Source of the DNA: Moringa oleifera
Taxonomy: Eukaryota; Streptophyta; Magnoliopsida; Brassicales; Moringaceae
Direction: 5' to 3'
NCBI GenBank assembly: GCA_021397835.1
Contig: JAJFZO010000579.1
Coordinates: forward strand, 1,317,001 to 1,381,000
DNA: 64,000 nt
Positions 54,001 through 64,000 of the stretch are shown one piece after another (positions within the stretch are counted from its first letter, which is position 1; every line of letters begins with the position of its first letter). A program made the position numbers and the translations under genes. Below the pieces are notes generated by a model. It made no database searches. It saw nothing but the letters and a program-made list of their open reading frames with translations, and was not told where the DNA came from.

Positions 54001-56446
54001 GTCTTACAGTTCTTTGTTTGTTCTTTTTTCTTCCTTGCGTATTTGTTTATATCCAAAGCCTTTTCCAGATCATTGAACTTAGCGACCTTCGGGAAGATGC
54101 CAAGAAGAAAGCACTTGGCATCATTGACAAGTTTGCTGATAGAGGACTTCGTGCTCTTGCTGTTGCTAGACAAGTGGGTTTGTTTTCTGAATTCCTCAGA
54201 GAAATATTTGGATGATGCAACTGTGAGACCCACGGCACTAAATGACTAATTTGTGTATAAATTGTTTACTATTGCAGACAGTGCCAGAGAAAACGAAGGA
54301 GAGCCCAGGAGGACCATGGCAATTTGTTGGTCTCTTGCCTCTTTTTGACCCTCCGAGGCATGATAGTGCAGAGACAATTCGACGTGCCCTTGATCTTGGT
54401 GTCAACGTGAAGATGATCACTGGTGATCAGCTTGCCATCGGCAAGGAGACTGGTCGCAGGCTTGGCATGGGAACCAACATGTATCCTTCCTCTGCGCTCC
54501 TTGGACAAAACAAAGATGAGAGTGTTGCTACCCTCCCCATTGATGAGCTTATCGAGAAGGCTGATGGCTTTGCTGGTGTCTTCCCAGGTAACTGAACCCA
54601 AGATGTTTTCTTGTACATGATGTTTATCTTATGGCTATAAATAGCCACAATCACGAAAGTTTTTCTAGGTACCAGCTGCATCGAATAATCTGATATTTCC
54701 GATGAATGGTAAAATATGTGATGCAAAACTTGAAAAATTGATACTGAGAAAAGCAATCTCTGATCCCTCCTGCTGCTTTTCCTTAGGAGGATGATACATG
54801 TTCATTCTTCAAATGCATGAAAATATGGTTGAACCCTATTCTTTTCATTTTCTCCATGGTGCTAACTGATGATATTTTAGAGCACAAGTACGAGATTGTG
54901 AAGAGGCTGCAAGGCAGGAAGCACATATGTGGCATGACTGGAGATGGAGTGAATGATGCACCAGCTCTCAAGAAGGCAGACATTGGAATTGCAGTTGCTG
55001 ATGCTACTGACGCAGCCCGAAGTGCATCTGATATAGTCCTCACAGAACCAGGATTGAGTGTTATTGTCAGTGCTGTTTTAACAAGCAGAGCAATTTTCCA
55101 GAGAATGAAGAACTACACCATCTATGCGGTTTCTATAACAATCCGTATTGTGCTGGGCTTTATGCTCCTTGCACTCATCTGGAAGTTTGATTTCTCACCT
55201 TTCATGGTTCTGATCATTGCTATACTCAATGATGGAACCATCATGACAATCTCTAAAGACAGGGTGAAGCCATCTCCCATCCCTGATTCATGGAAACTGA
55301 AGGAGATCTTTGCCACCGGGGTTGTCCTTGGTGCATACCTAGCTGTCATGACCGTTGTTTTCTTCTGGGCTGCTTACAGCTCTGACTTCTTCACAGTAAG
55401 AAAATGCTACAAACCCTTTTGAAACAAGAATAATATTGTTTATAGCCATAAAGATTCCTCAAAGTATGTAGTGAATTCTGTAAATTGTTCCTGAATCACT
55501 GTAATTCAAGTTATTAATTATATTTTGTTAACAACTGCAGGATAGGTTTGGAGTAAGATCCATAAAGGGCAGCTTTCACGAGCTCACAGCGGCCATCTAC
55601 CTCCAAGTGAGTATCATCAGTCAAGCACTCATCTTCGTCACTCGGTCCCGCAGCTGGTCTTTTGTTGAACGCCCTGGCCTCTTGCTTGTGACCGCCTTTC
55701 TTGTTGCACAACTGGTGCGTTAACTGAAACTTCAGTTAACCTTGCTGATAGCGTTCTCTTTCCTACATTCAAGAACTAACTACTGATTTGTCCTGTTGAC
55801 TTGCGTTATAAGGTGGCTACTCTCATTGCTGTGTACGCAAACTGGGGATTTGCGAGAATGCATGGTATTGGTTGGGGATGGGCTGGTGTTATTTGGCTGT
55901 ACAGCATAATCACTTACATCCCTCTGGATATCCTCAAGTTCATCATCAGATATGGTTTGAGTGGCAAAGCCTGGGATAATCTACTCCAGAACAAGGTATA
56001 CAATGAACTATTTTTGGTTAATTCTTATGAATCATCTGGACAAAATTTCCATTATTTTGATGCATATCACTTTGTTATTCAGACTGCTTTCACAACAAAG
56101 AAGGATTACGGAAGAGGGGAGAGGGAGGCACAATGGGCTATGGCTCAACGTACCTTGCATGGCCTCCAGCCTCCAGAGATGTCAGAACTCTTCAACGACA
56201 AGAGCAACTACAGGGAGCTATCTGAGATTGCTGAACAGGCCAAGAGGCGTGCTGAAGTTGCAAGGTGACTATCAGTACAAGTATACATTTCCTTCTTTTC
56301 TTGAAATCATTGAATTCCCAATACGATAATGTTTTCTCCGTTTTTCCAGGCTAAGGGAGCTTCACACGCTTAAGGGCCACGTTGAATCTGTCGTGAAGCT
56401 GAAGGGACTTGACATCGAGACTATCCAGCAACACTACACAGTGTGA
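50578..56446 (+). CDS. plasma-membrane P-type H+-ATPase, 15 exons
   Basis: Exons: 50578-50625, 51349-51468, 51592-51690, 51802-51939, 52057-52371, 52693-53019, 53155-53274, 53851-53973, 54069-54173, 54278-54587, 54881-55395, 55541-55714, 55813-55995, 56083-56264, 56350-56446. The frame closes at 2856 nt, 951 residues, normal for AHA proteins. Landmarks: TGES at 184-187 (actuator dephosphorylation loop), GGIPIAMP in membrane helix 4, CSDKTGTLT with the phosphorylated Asp at 331, KGAPEQ in the nucleotide domain, TGDGVNDAP at 588-594, the proton-site helix [11 protein letters not shown] near 686, then the cytosolic autoinhibitory tail ending in QHYTV, whose penultimate Thr950 is the 14-3-3 binding phosphosite in this family. 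It pumps protons out of the cell using ATP. Position next to RAE1 matches Arabidopsis AHA9, though subfamily membership needs a tree. Confidence 0.98.
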
Positions 56447-57616
56447 GGATGTGAGATTTGCTGGAAAAGAGAATACAGAATTGGGTTATGAGAAATTAGC
56501 TTATAGGCAGGTTTACTTCTATAGTTTTAATTTGGACTATGATTCTTTTTGAGAGAAACCAAGGGTCAAGAATAACACAATAGGCGAGTTGTTCAGACAC
56601 AGCTCCTGATGGCAAAAATCACCGATGAGTCTTATGTATGCTATTATCTTATTATAAAATATCTTTATTGTATTCTTTTATTCAATAATATTTCCCATTT
56701 TTGCTTCTACTTTTTTCTTGCCTTTGCTTAATCATCTAGTTCATCTTTCCACTGTCAGCTTCCTAGCAGCTCTTATCCAAATTAATGATATCCTCCCATG
56801 CATAAATTAAGAGAACATAAAAGGTTTCCATCTACTTTAAGAGCTTTTATTTCATCAATTGGATGAACTATAAATTCAAATTCATTCCGGTTCCGTAAAG
56901 GAAAAAAGAAAGAACAAACATTAAGATTTGTTGTGAATTGGGAAAACGAAAATAAGAATAAACACCCATCTTTTTCCTGCCAAGATCAACAACAAATTAC
57001 TCCTAATCTTCTTTCCATTTTCCACTCTCCTTTACTGCTTGATCTACTTGTTTATTTCTTGCATCATAGTTCTTCAAATATTTGTTAATTTTATCACATT
57101 TTTTCAATAATCTTAAAATTTACAAACAGGACCATTCATCAATTCAAAAGAACAACTTCCATCTGTATCCTACGCACCTAGCACAGTCAAAGAACCTAAA
57201 TCAGCTCAAATTCCAAAATTTCTTCATGAGTTGGGCACCTTACAATTACAGATTCTTCCCCTTAATCCACTACTGCGAGTTAGTATCCACAATCCATTAT
57301 TTATTACCATATAAAGTAGTGTGTTTTTCCTCATATCCTTCTGACATGAAAAATGCTTAATTAAGGATAAAAGTTTGAGATGTTAATAAAAATTCAACTT
57401 TATGCTAAGGGTGATATTACCTTCGTTATACCAAAATAAGATACAGGAAGAAAAGTGGCATACTGGGATAAGACAACTGCATATGCATTATCAACCAACA
57501 CCTGCTTTTACAATGTTATACAAGCATGGTGATCAGAAAACAAATGAAATGAATCATTGAGCACAAGTAGTATTGCAAGCAGAATATATTCTCTGCTACT
57601 GCTACAAAGAAATGGC
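56447..57616. other. convergent 3' region between the H+-ATPase and the dsRBD gene
   Basis: The H+-ATPase 3' UTR runs to roughly 56700, where TTCAATAATATTT could serve as a poly(A) signal. The remainder is AT-rich with no gene seen. The plus-strand frame at 57082-57360 has no likeness to a protein. Confidence 0.5.
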
Positions 57617-57678
57617 AACATCTATATCACAGTGTTAGTAGCTGTATAACATCTATATCACAATGTTAGTAGCTGTAT
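57617..57678. repeat. 31-bp tandem duplication in the 3' UTR of the dsRBD gene
   Basis: Copies at 57617-57647 and 57648-57678 (each beginning AACATCTATATCACA) differ at one base. They start 28 nt below the stop codon of the minus-strand gene. Confidence 0.9.
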
Positions 57679-57705
57679 CAGACATATGGTTCCGAGATGA
57701 TTTTT

Positions 57706-59931
57706 TCACTTGTTTATTGGAAAATGACCCAGATTCTTCAGGTACCACAATGCCCCTTCAGCCGCGTGCTCTGCTGCTTTTTTCTTTGTGGACTTAGGGC
57801 CACCAAAGCACTCCACAGTTGTCAGTTCTGCTCCAACAATCTCGATAACAACCTTGTATGTGAACCTGTTTGTTTAACACAATGTGATTGCCCAGTACTC
57901 ACACATAACCAGCAATTCTGGTCCAAGTTCATCAAAATGCAATGCTTTTACAAAACATATAATATGCTGACAATGTTTTACATGCCAGCTTTCTTCATAC
58001 AATAAGAAAGCATGATATCTGTTGTGTGTAATATGTATATACTTACAATCTCATGTGGCAAGGGCCTTCCTCTTTGCAGCAAGTAAACACAGGGTACTTC
58101 CAGTTCTTTGCAGCACAGACCTCATGCAACTGTGATTTTGGAGATATTCCTACCAAAGTATCTGAAAGAATTAACAGAGTTAGAATTTAGAAAATCCCAC
58201 TTGAACAATTCATAAGTGCGTAAAAAGCTTTAGACACCTGGAGATTTGGCTGAAGACTTTTTCATGCAATTTGGTACTTCTAAGCAACTAAAAAGTTAGA
58301 TTACAATTCATTACTGTTGCCTTTCTTCAATATAAAGTTTCTGTTTTGCCCAAAAAGACTACTTTCAGTGAAGTATTCAACTCTATCAGTAAGCATCGTC
58401 TTTTTTTAATTATTATTATTGTCATAAACTCTATCAGTAAGCAATATCACTGTTAAAACTACTACTTTCAAGCAAAATTTTTAGAGAATGCTCCCGCAAG
58501 AAACTATTTAAGAGGTCCATATGCAGGTGGAAATGTGGGAGCACTTGCTTTTTGTCATGAAGTTTTTAATTGAGCGATATCAATGAATGAAAGATGTCCT
58601 ATGGTCAAAGAGTTAGTATTCTAGTCACCCAGCAGAGCAATATTCCTATAAACTTTTCAAGTCCTTAATCAATGAAGAAAGAAAAACCATAAGAAGCAAA
58701 AGTATGACACCACTCCATGCTCCTATAAAGGATGGATAAGTCAATTGTCTGTACCTATAATATATAATACACATATCAAATTACATATAAATTTCCATGA
58801 AATATATATCATATATAAAATTGAAAGATAAAGATGCTCTGCTCTGAGTTTAAAAGGTTTTTTTTTAGTAATTTAAAAATTTAATGTTAAAATAAATAAA
58901 TAAATAAATCTTTAACTAATTTATTAAATTACCACATATTACAATCCCTACAAAAAAACACAGCTAAGATCAATAGAGAATCTTGATTCAAAATTGAATA
59001 ATTGATTTTCTTCGTTAACTGTAAAATAAGTAATTATCCAACATTGCATCCACCCAGAACTCACTTACCATCTTTTTAGTTTGACATTTAAAAGTTTCAG
59101 GTTGCTCTATTTATCTCCCTTCCAACAAGTTTGGATGTTTCTTTTCTTATTATTCTACCAAGCACCCACTGTTACTTTCTCCTTTTTTCATTTAAAGTAA
59201 TTTAAGTACATTAAAAGATTAATTATTTCAGAGAATAACAGAAAATATCACCAGAATAAACATAAAGCTCAGGAAACATTTATTTACTGATATGTTCCTT
59301 AATAATAGTCTTAACAATTGTGCTTCCCAAGAACAAAACATACCACAAATCTATGGACTCAAACCAAGAAAGAAAAAGAAAACCAAACAGCAGAAAGTAC
59401 ATGAAACACTACATGAATTGAAATTCATATGAAATACCCAGAAAATTGTTGCCGCAATTGATCAAGATTCATACCTTTATTACACGATTGAACCTTGTAA
59501 ATCGCATCTGTATTGGTGTCGTATTTCTCGTTGCTACGGAAGTTCTTGGTACTATTAGGGTCTATGTGCTTCGTCGAACAAAAGGAAACATCTCGTTCCT
59601 CAACCTGAAATCTGTGCGTTAGATTTCTCCCATGAGCAAAATCTTCTCTTACGGGTTGCTGGTCAAATTCCGCCAACTTTATTCCCTCTTTGGGCCAATT
59701 TCGCGTATTTGGTTTCTCATATTTGCACTGAAGATCAAAGAAACCAAGTAAATCAGGCACTTACCAAATTAGAAAGAAGTAATTCATAATAATAGAAATA
59801 GACTGGTTCTTCTTGTCTTTCTTTTTTCTCACCTGGGAGGTGGAGTTGGTGATCGCGGATGGATCTATAGGGGGTAAGTCTTTGAGGCTGATTCTGAATT
59901 TTCCTGGGCACGGCCACTTCTTCTTCTCCAT
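57706..59931 (-). CDS. small protein with one C-terminal double-stranded RNA-binding domain
   Basis: Exons (complement): 59931-59833, 59727-59475, 58161-58047, 57865-57706; 627 nt, 208 residues, all GT-AG. The N-terminal half ([20 protein letters not shown] and onward) is hydrophilic and shows no domain. Residues about 118-203 form a ds[23 protein letters not shown], a loop with [22 protein letters not shown], and the last helix [19 protein letters not shown], which carries the RNA-contacting Lys cluster. No RNase III catalytic domain is present. From memory, the Arabidopsis neighbour of AHA9, AT1G80650, is a similar dsRBD protein named RTL1. A role in small-RNA or dsRNA metabolism is inference. 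The start is the first ATG in the exon 1 frame; a (CT)n run lies above it. Confidence 0.88.
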
Positions 59932-59968
59932 ACTCTGTTTTTCCTATGCAAACGGCACAATTTCGGTT

Positions 59969-59989
59969 CTCTCTCTCTCTCTCTCTCTC
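59969..59989. repeat. (CT)n run in the leader of the dsRBD gene
   Basis: About 10 CT units, 38 bp above the dsRBD start codon; read from that gene's strand it is a GA run. Confidence 0.85.
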
Positions 59990-61162
59990 AGTAATGGCGC
60001 ATAAGTGGCAGAGGCAAACGGTGGCGAAGAAAGAAACGCAACTAATTAACGCCCCCTTTTGTTTCTTATAGAAAAGTGACTTCATTACCCTTTGGAGTAC
60101 GGTTATGAAAACGACCTCCTATTATCTAATAACTGTACTTGCTTATCCATGAAATTTACTTGCATTTTTTCAGTAACTTTTTATTTTTAATATATAATAA
60201 ATTTTAAAAACAGCTTAGTGCAGTCACATAAATTTTTTTATACTACATTATTTTTTCAAAAATATAATAATTTTAAATAAAAATCCCATAAAAATTTAGT
60301 ATCTATCTTATATTATTAATTAAAATTTTATATTTAAAAAATTAAACTTTTATCTATCAATTTAAATTAAATTAAATTAAATTAAAAATTTTAAAAATTA
60401 AATTAATATTTTTTATAAATATTAAAAATATTTAAATTACAATTACAAAAAGTTTTAAAATTTTTTGAATATTAAAAATATAATTTTTAAATTTATGTTA
60501 TTAAAAATTTATAAAAAGTAAATTTACATAAAAAATTATTTAAATTGGAGTGATAAACTCGCAATAGATTAAAAAATTTATTAAAGTTATTTTTTAGATA
60601 TTTTAATAATAAAAATACTTTTATTTCTAGAACCATTTAAGTCAAAGTTTAATTTAAATGAAATTAATAAATTAAAATTTAAGTTATTATTTTTTAAACA
60701 TAAAAATTTGATTGTTAATATAAATTAAACCTTAAAATTTTATGAGATATTTATTTAATAATTATCTAAAATATTAAAAATTTAAAATACATGTTTTTTA
60801 ATTTAAACACTTACATTTAATTTTAACTTGATTAAAATAATTATAAAAACTAATAATATTTTTATTGCTTAAAATTTTTTAAAATAAAATAAATAAAATT
60901 TTATTTTACTTAAAATTTATTTTTTAAATTTGAATAATTTTTGACATCATCAATTTTTTAATGAATTTTTCAAAATTTTGACAATATAATGTTAAAAAAT
61001 CCTTAAAGTTTCAATAATGGTATTTGAAATAATTTTTTAATATATAAAAAATTAAATAAAAATTATTAAACAAAATCACTGTTTTTAAATATTTTGACAA
61101 TATTTAATTAAACTAAATTAAAATATCATATATACAAGTAATTCAATCAATATTTCGAGGTA

Positions 61163-61645
61163 GAGGTAACCATGGCTTAGTTCAAATCGATGAATTGAAC
61201 TACAATCTTCGTAATTTAAATTAGATCAAAACTGTTATAAATGATTTCGATTTTAAATTATAATCAAAATTATTTTAAATATAATTCAATTATGATTTAT
61301 AAGAAATTTGAATGAAAATGAAAATCGTGGATTCAAAATGATGATCTTATAATTTTAATTAAGTTAATTTAAAAAATATATAAGATAATTTAATATATAA
61401 TATTATATATAAGGTGATTGAGTGGTTACTTCACTCTTATTAAAATATATACATAATTATTGAAATGATTGAATTTTAAATCAAACTGCATATAAATTAA
61501 AACCTAAACGAAAATCTCAATTACTTTTAAACTGAATTTTCAGCGAAATTAAAATTTATCGATTTTGATTTTGATTCACCTTAATGTTTAACTTTAAACT
61601 GAAGATCTAAAATTGAAATCGAATTGAGCCTGAAGCCGCCTTTAC
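61163..61645. mobile_element. non-autonomous DNA transposon relic with 9-bp target duplication
   Basis: TTCGAGGTA occurs at 61154-61162 and again at 61646-61654, exactly flanking a 483-bp segment. Both ends, read inward, share GGCTT(C)A and TCAA(A/T)TCGAT, a weak terminal inverted repeat. A 9-bp duplication is characteristic of Mutator-like elements. It has no coding capacity and its interior resembles the other two repeats of this style in the window. Confidence 0.6.
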
Positions 61646-62117
61646 TTCGAGGTATACAATAAAAATATATAGAGTTAAAGGTTTTTTCATATTTATTTAT
61701 TTTTACTTAAATCATTTTTTTTTTTGCATTTTATCTTATTTTTCTATTTATAAGTTATTTATCTACTTAATTATTTGGTATATTTCACTATTTGATTATT
61801 AAGTTATTCTTAAAATTTTTATTAAATTAATGATTTTATATATTTTTTTATTAATGTACTTACAATTAGATAATGGTTATACTATCTATTTTATTTTTCA
61901 ATACATTTGTTTTTTTTTTAATTTATTTAGTTTTTTATTTTATTAAATATTATCTTTGTAACATTTATCATTTAATATTTAGTATGGTGTTTTTATATTT
62001 TATATGATACTAGTAAATATATGTTACTTACTAGAAAATTATGTTCAATATTTTTATATCATTGGTTTCAATTTTTTATTACTATTATATAATAAATTTA
62101 TAATTTCTATATGCGTT

Positions 62118-62120
<3 letters not shown>

Positions 62121-62152
<32 letters not shown>
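62121..62152. repeat. (AT)n microsatellite
   Basis: An uninterrupted AT run of 16 units. Confidence 0.95.
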
Positions 62153-62154
<2 letters not shown>

Positions 62155-63256
62155 TACTATTTGTGTATTATTATCTGCATGTTCTATACTATATATGATT
62201 TACTTTCATGTTAGTTAATTATCATTATATGATAATTTACACTATTGTCAAATTATATATAAAATATTTTATTTAGTAACCCATTGCAGTTGACATAAGA
62301 AATGATCATTTCACATTTTATGAAAGATTTTTTCTCTTCAAAAAATAGAATAATATATTATGATAAATAAAAAATTAAAGTTATTAATGATAAATAAATA
62401 AATAAATAAATAAATGAACTAATCCGTTATTGAGTTTATTTCTCTTCAATATAATAAAAAGAAAATTTTCATGCTATTTTTGAAATGATATATTATAAAT
62501 ATATTAAGATTTTTTAAAATAATATATTATAAATATATTAAGATACTCAGTTGATTTAATACCAGGTTTTCAACTTTTCACTAAAAAAATAAAAAAATAG
62601 TTTTGTAATTTAATAAATTAACATAAAAATATAAATATAGAAATCTTGGCAATTTATTTCATTAAATTGTTATATGTCATGAATTTTTTAAAAATTCAAC
62701 ATAATTTGAATTAATAAAATATTTTAATTTATTGTAAATAACCTGTTAGTAATTACATATCAAACACGCAATATAAACTTTAAATTTGTAAAAAAAAAAA
62801 AAAAAGGTTTCCATATTCTATATATATACACACACCTTATATTACAATAATTAAGTATTTAGACTAAGTTGTGCTGAATTTTTAATAAAATTATAATACG
62901 TAATATTTTATGAATTTAATGGTTTAGTGTTTTTCATTAATGTATACAATAAATTATTAAAATACACTTATAATTCTATTAAAAAGTTCAATTCAGATCA
63001 ACAAAAGATCTTGATTTAATAATAATAAAATAATAATAATTTATATTTTTATAATTTTACCTAATTTAAATTAACATTAATTTCGAATTGCAATCTAAAT
63101 GCACATCAAATTAACATTATAAGTACTAAAATTAAATAATCTATGAGAGTTTAAATATATACAAGTGCAAGGATAGGGATAAGGAGAAACGATTTCTTGC
63201 TAGTTGAAGAAATTAACTTACTAAAGAACAACATATTTAGTGATCGATTTCATATT

Positions 63257-63946
63257 TCATTCTTCAGTGATGCTCTCTAGACCTGGCTGCCAATGATCAA
63301 TGGAAGCAAATCTCTTGGGCGAACCTCTTCTAGTATCCTTAGTTCTCTTCCTGGTGAGACCCTTTGTCTCAGAAGAACCAGAGCTGCTTGATGACGATGT
63401 ACTTTCCTCACCTGGATCACTCTCTCTGGCTTTGATCACCTTCATCCCTTCAAGAAAGCAATTATCATGACAGATAAGGCCACCACTTCTTCCACGAACC
63501 CCGTTCACCTTGTCTGAATTATCATCGGAGTTCTCCAGGCAAGAATATGGTGCTTTGGGTGTACTACTCTTAGGCATGAAGAACCAGCAGTAAGTGGAAA
63601 CCAAGTCTTCTTCTTTCTCTTGTGCTCGAGCTTTTCTGATCTCTGAGTCTTGAAGCGATGGAGATGGTGGGTACTCACGATGCGGAGAGAGCCGCTGAAG
63701 CTTACGGACAGTGCTTAGTGGCACAACGTAGTACTTCTGGCCAAGCATCAGTGGGGTTTCTGGCGCAACAACTGCCCAAGGCTGCTGGAAAACATTGGGG
63801 TAGGCGACGAGACATCTAGGGTTCCGGAGCATGATCTCGGCTGCAAGAACAGGCCGGTCGTGGAGCTCGGTATGGCCTCCGGGATGAACGATCTTGACAA
63901 CCATGTTCTTGGTGGTATTAGTGCAGAGCCAGCATGAGATGGCCAT
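63257..63946 (-). CDS. DUF4228 (PADRE) domain protein, single exon
   Basis: An uninterrupted frame of 229 residues. The N-terminus MAISCWLCTNTTKNMVVKIV with VKIVHPGG, then VLAAEIMLRNPRCLVAYPNV and GQKYYVVPLSTVRKLQ (to about residue 85), is the conserved DUF4228/PADRE core. The rest is low in order: charged, a Ser-rich stretch (STSSSSSSGSS) near 185, and a basic segment RKRTKDTRRGSPKRF that could act as a nuclear signal. Family knowledge: PADRE proteins are plant-specific and often respond to pathogens and abiotic stress; biochemical function is unknown. An intact C-terminal SIDHWQPGLESITEE motif is like the conserved end seen in some members. The promoter lies largely beyond the window. Confidence 0.87.
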   Translation of the reverse strand: MAISCWLCTNTTKNMVVKIVHPGGHTELHDRPVLAAEIMLRNPRCLVAYPNVFQQPWAVVAPETPLMLGQKYYVVPLSTVRKLQRLSPHREYPPSPSLQDSEIRKARAQEKEEDLVSTYCWFFMPKSSTPKAPYSCLENSDDNSDKVNGVRGRSGGLICHDNCFLEGMKVIKARESDPGEESTSSSSSSGSSETKGLTRKRTKDTRRGSPKRFASIDHWQPGLESITEE

Positions 63947-64000
63947 GGTTTTCCGATCAGAGAGAGCAAGGGGTGGGAGGAGACTAATTAAGTAGTTGTT

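Larger units (their letters stand above)
60090..63256. other. AT-rich intergenic region
   Basis: Very low GC, dominated by A/T homopolymers. It contains an interspersed repeat (61163-61645), an (AT)n run (62121-62152), an (AAAT)n run (62391-62414) and a 23-bp direct repeat at 62488-62510 and 62522-62544. No gene was recognised. Confidence 0.6.

Overview
This is a nuclear genomic window from a flowering plant, most likely a eudicot of the rosid type. It is strongly AT-rich outside genes, its coding regions are cut by many canonical GT-AG introns, and every protein I could assemble has a clear plant counterpart. I assembled seven protein-coding genes by joining exons across splice sites and checking that the frame closes. 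Six have several exons and one has a single exon. No CRISPR, operon, rRNA or convincing tRNA is present.

Layout. (1) 819-17066 (-): a DCN1-like cullin-neddylation protein, nine small exons spread over 16 kb by very long introns filled with transposon debris (a Ty1/copia fragment with a LINE nested in it, two further LINE tails, a large antisense LINE and a foldback repeat). (2) 19374-26615 (-): nucleoporin NUP96. (3) 28421-34958 (+): the mRNA export factor RAE1, head-to-head with NUP96 across an AT-rich spacer. (4) 40270-41009 (+): a two-exon AP2/ERF transcription factor of the ERF003 type. (5) 41010-49900: a 9-kb AT-rich gene desert with old repeats. (6) 50578-56446 (+): a plasma-membrane P-type H+-ATPase, 15 exons, with upstream ATGs in its probable leader. 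(7) 57706-59931 (-): a small protein with one C-terminal dsRNA-binding domain. (8) 60090-63256: an AT-rich spacer with a small repeat flanked by 9-bp direct repeats. (9) 63257-63946 (-): a single-exon DUF4228/PADRE protein.

From memory, the order dsRBD protein - H+-ATPase - RAE1 - NUP96 matches Arabidopsis AT1G80650-AT1G80680, so the central part of the window looks like an old conserved block, here expanded by intergenic AT-rich DNA and an ERF gene. Two neighbours (NUP96 and RAE1) both act at the nuclear pore in mRNA export; the others have no evident joint pathway.

I found no clearly new biological system. The items most worth following are a near-perfect miRNA-like foldback in RAE1 intron 4, the conserved HFS self-cleavage motif in the stand-alone NUP96 gene, the dated nested LINE-in-copia insertion, and the upstream ORFs before the H+-ATPase.
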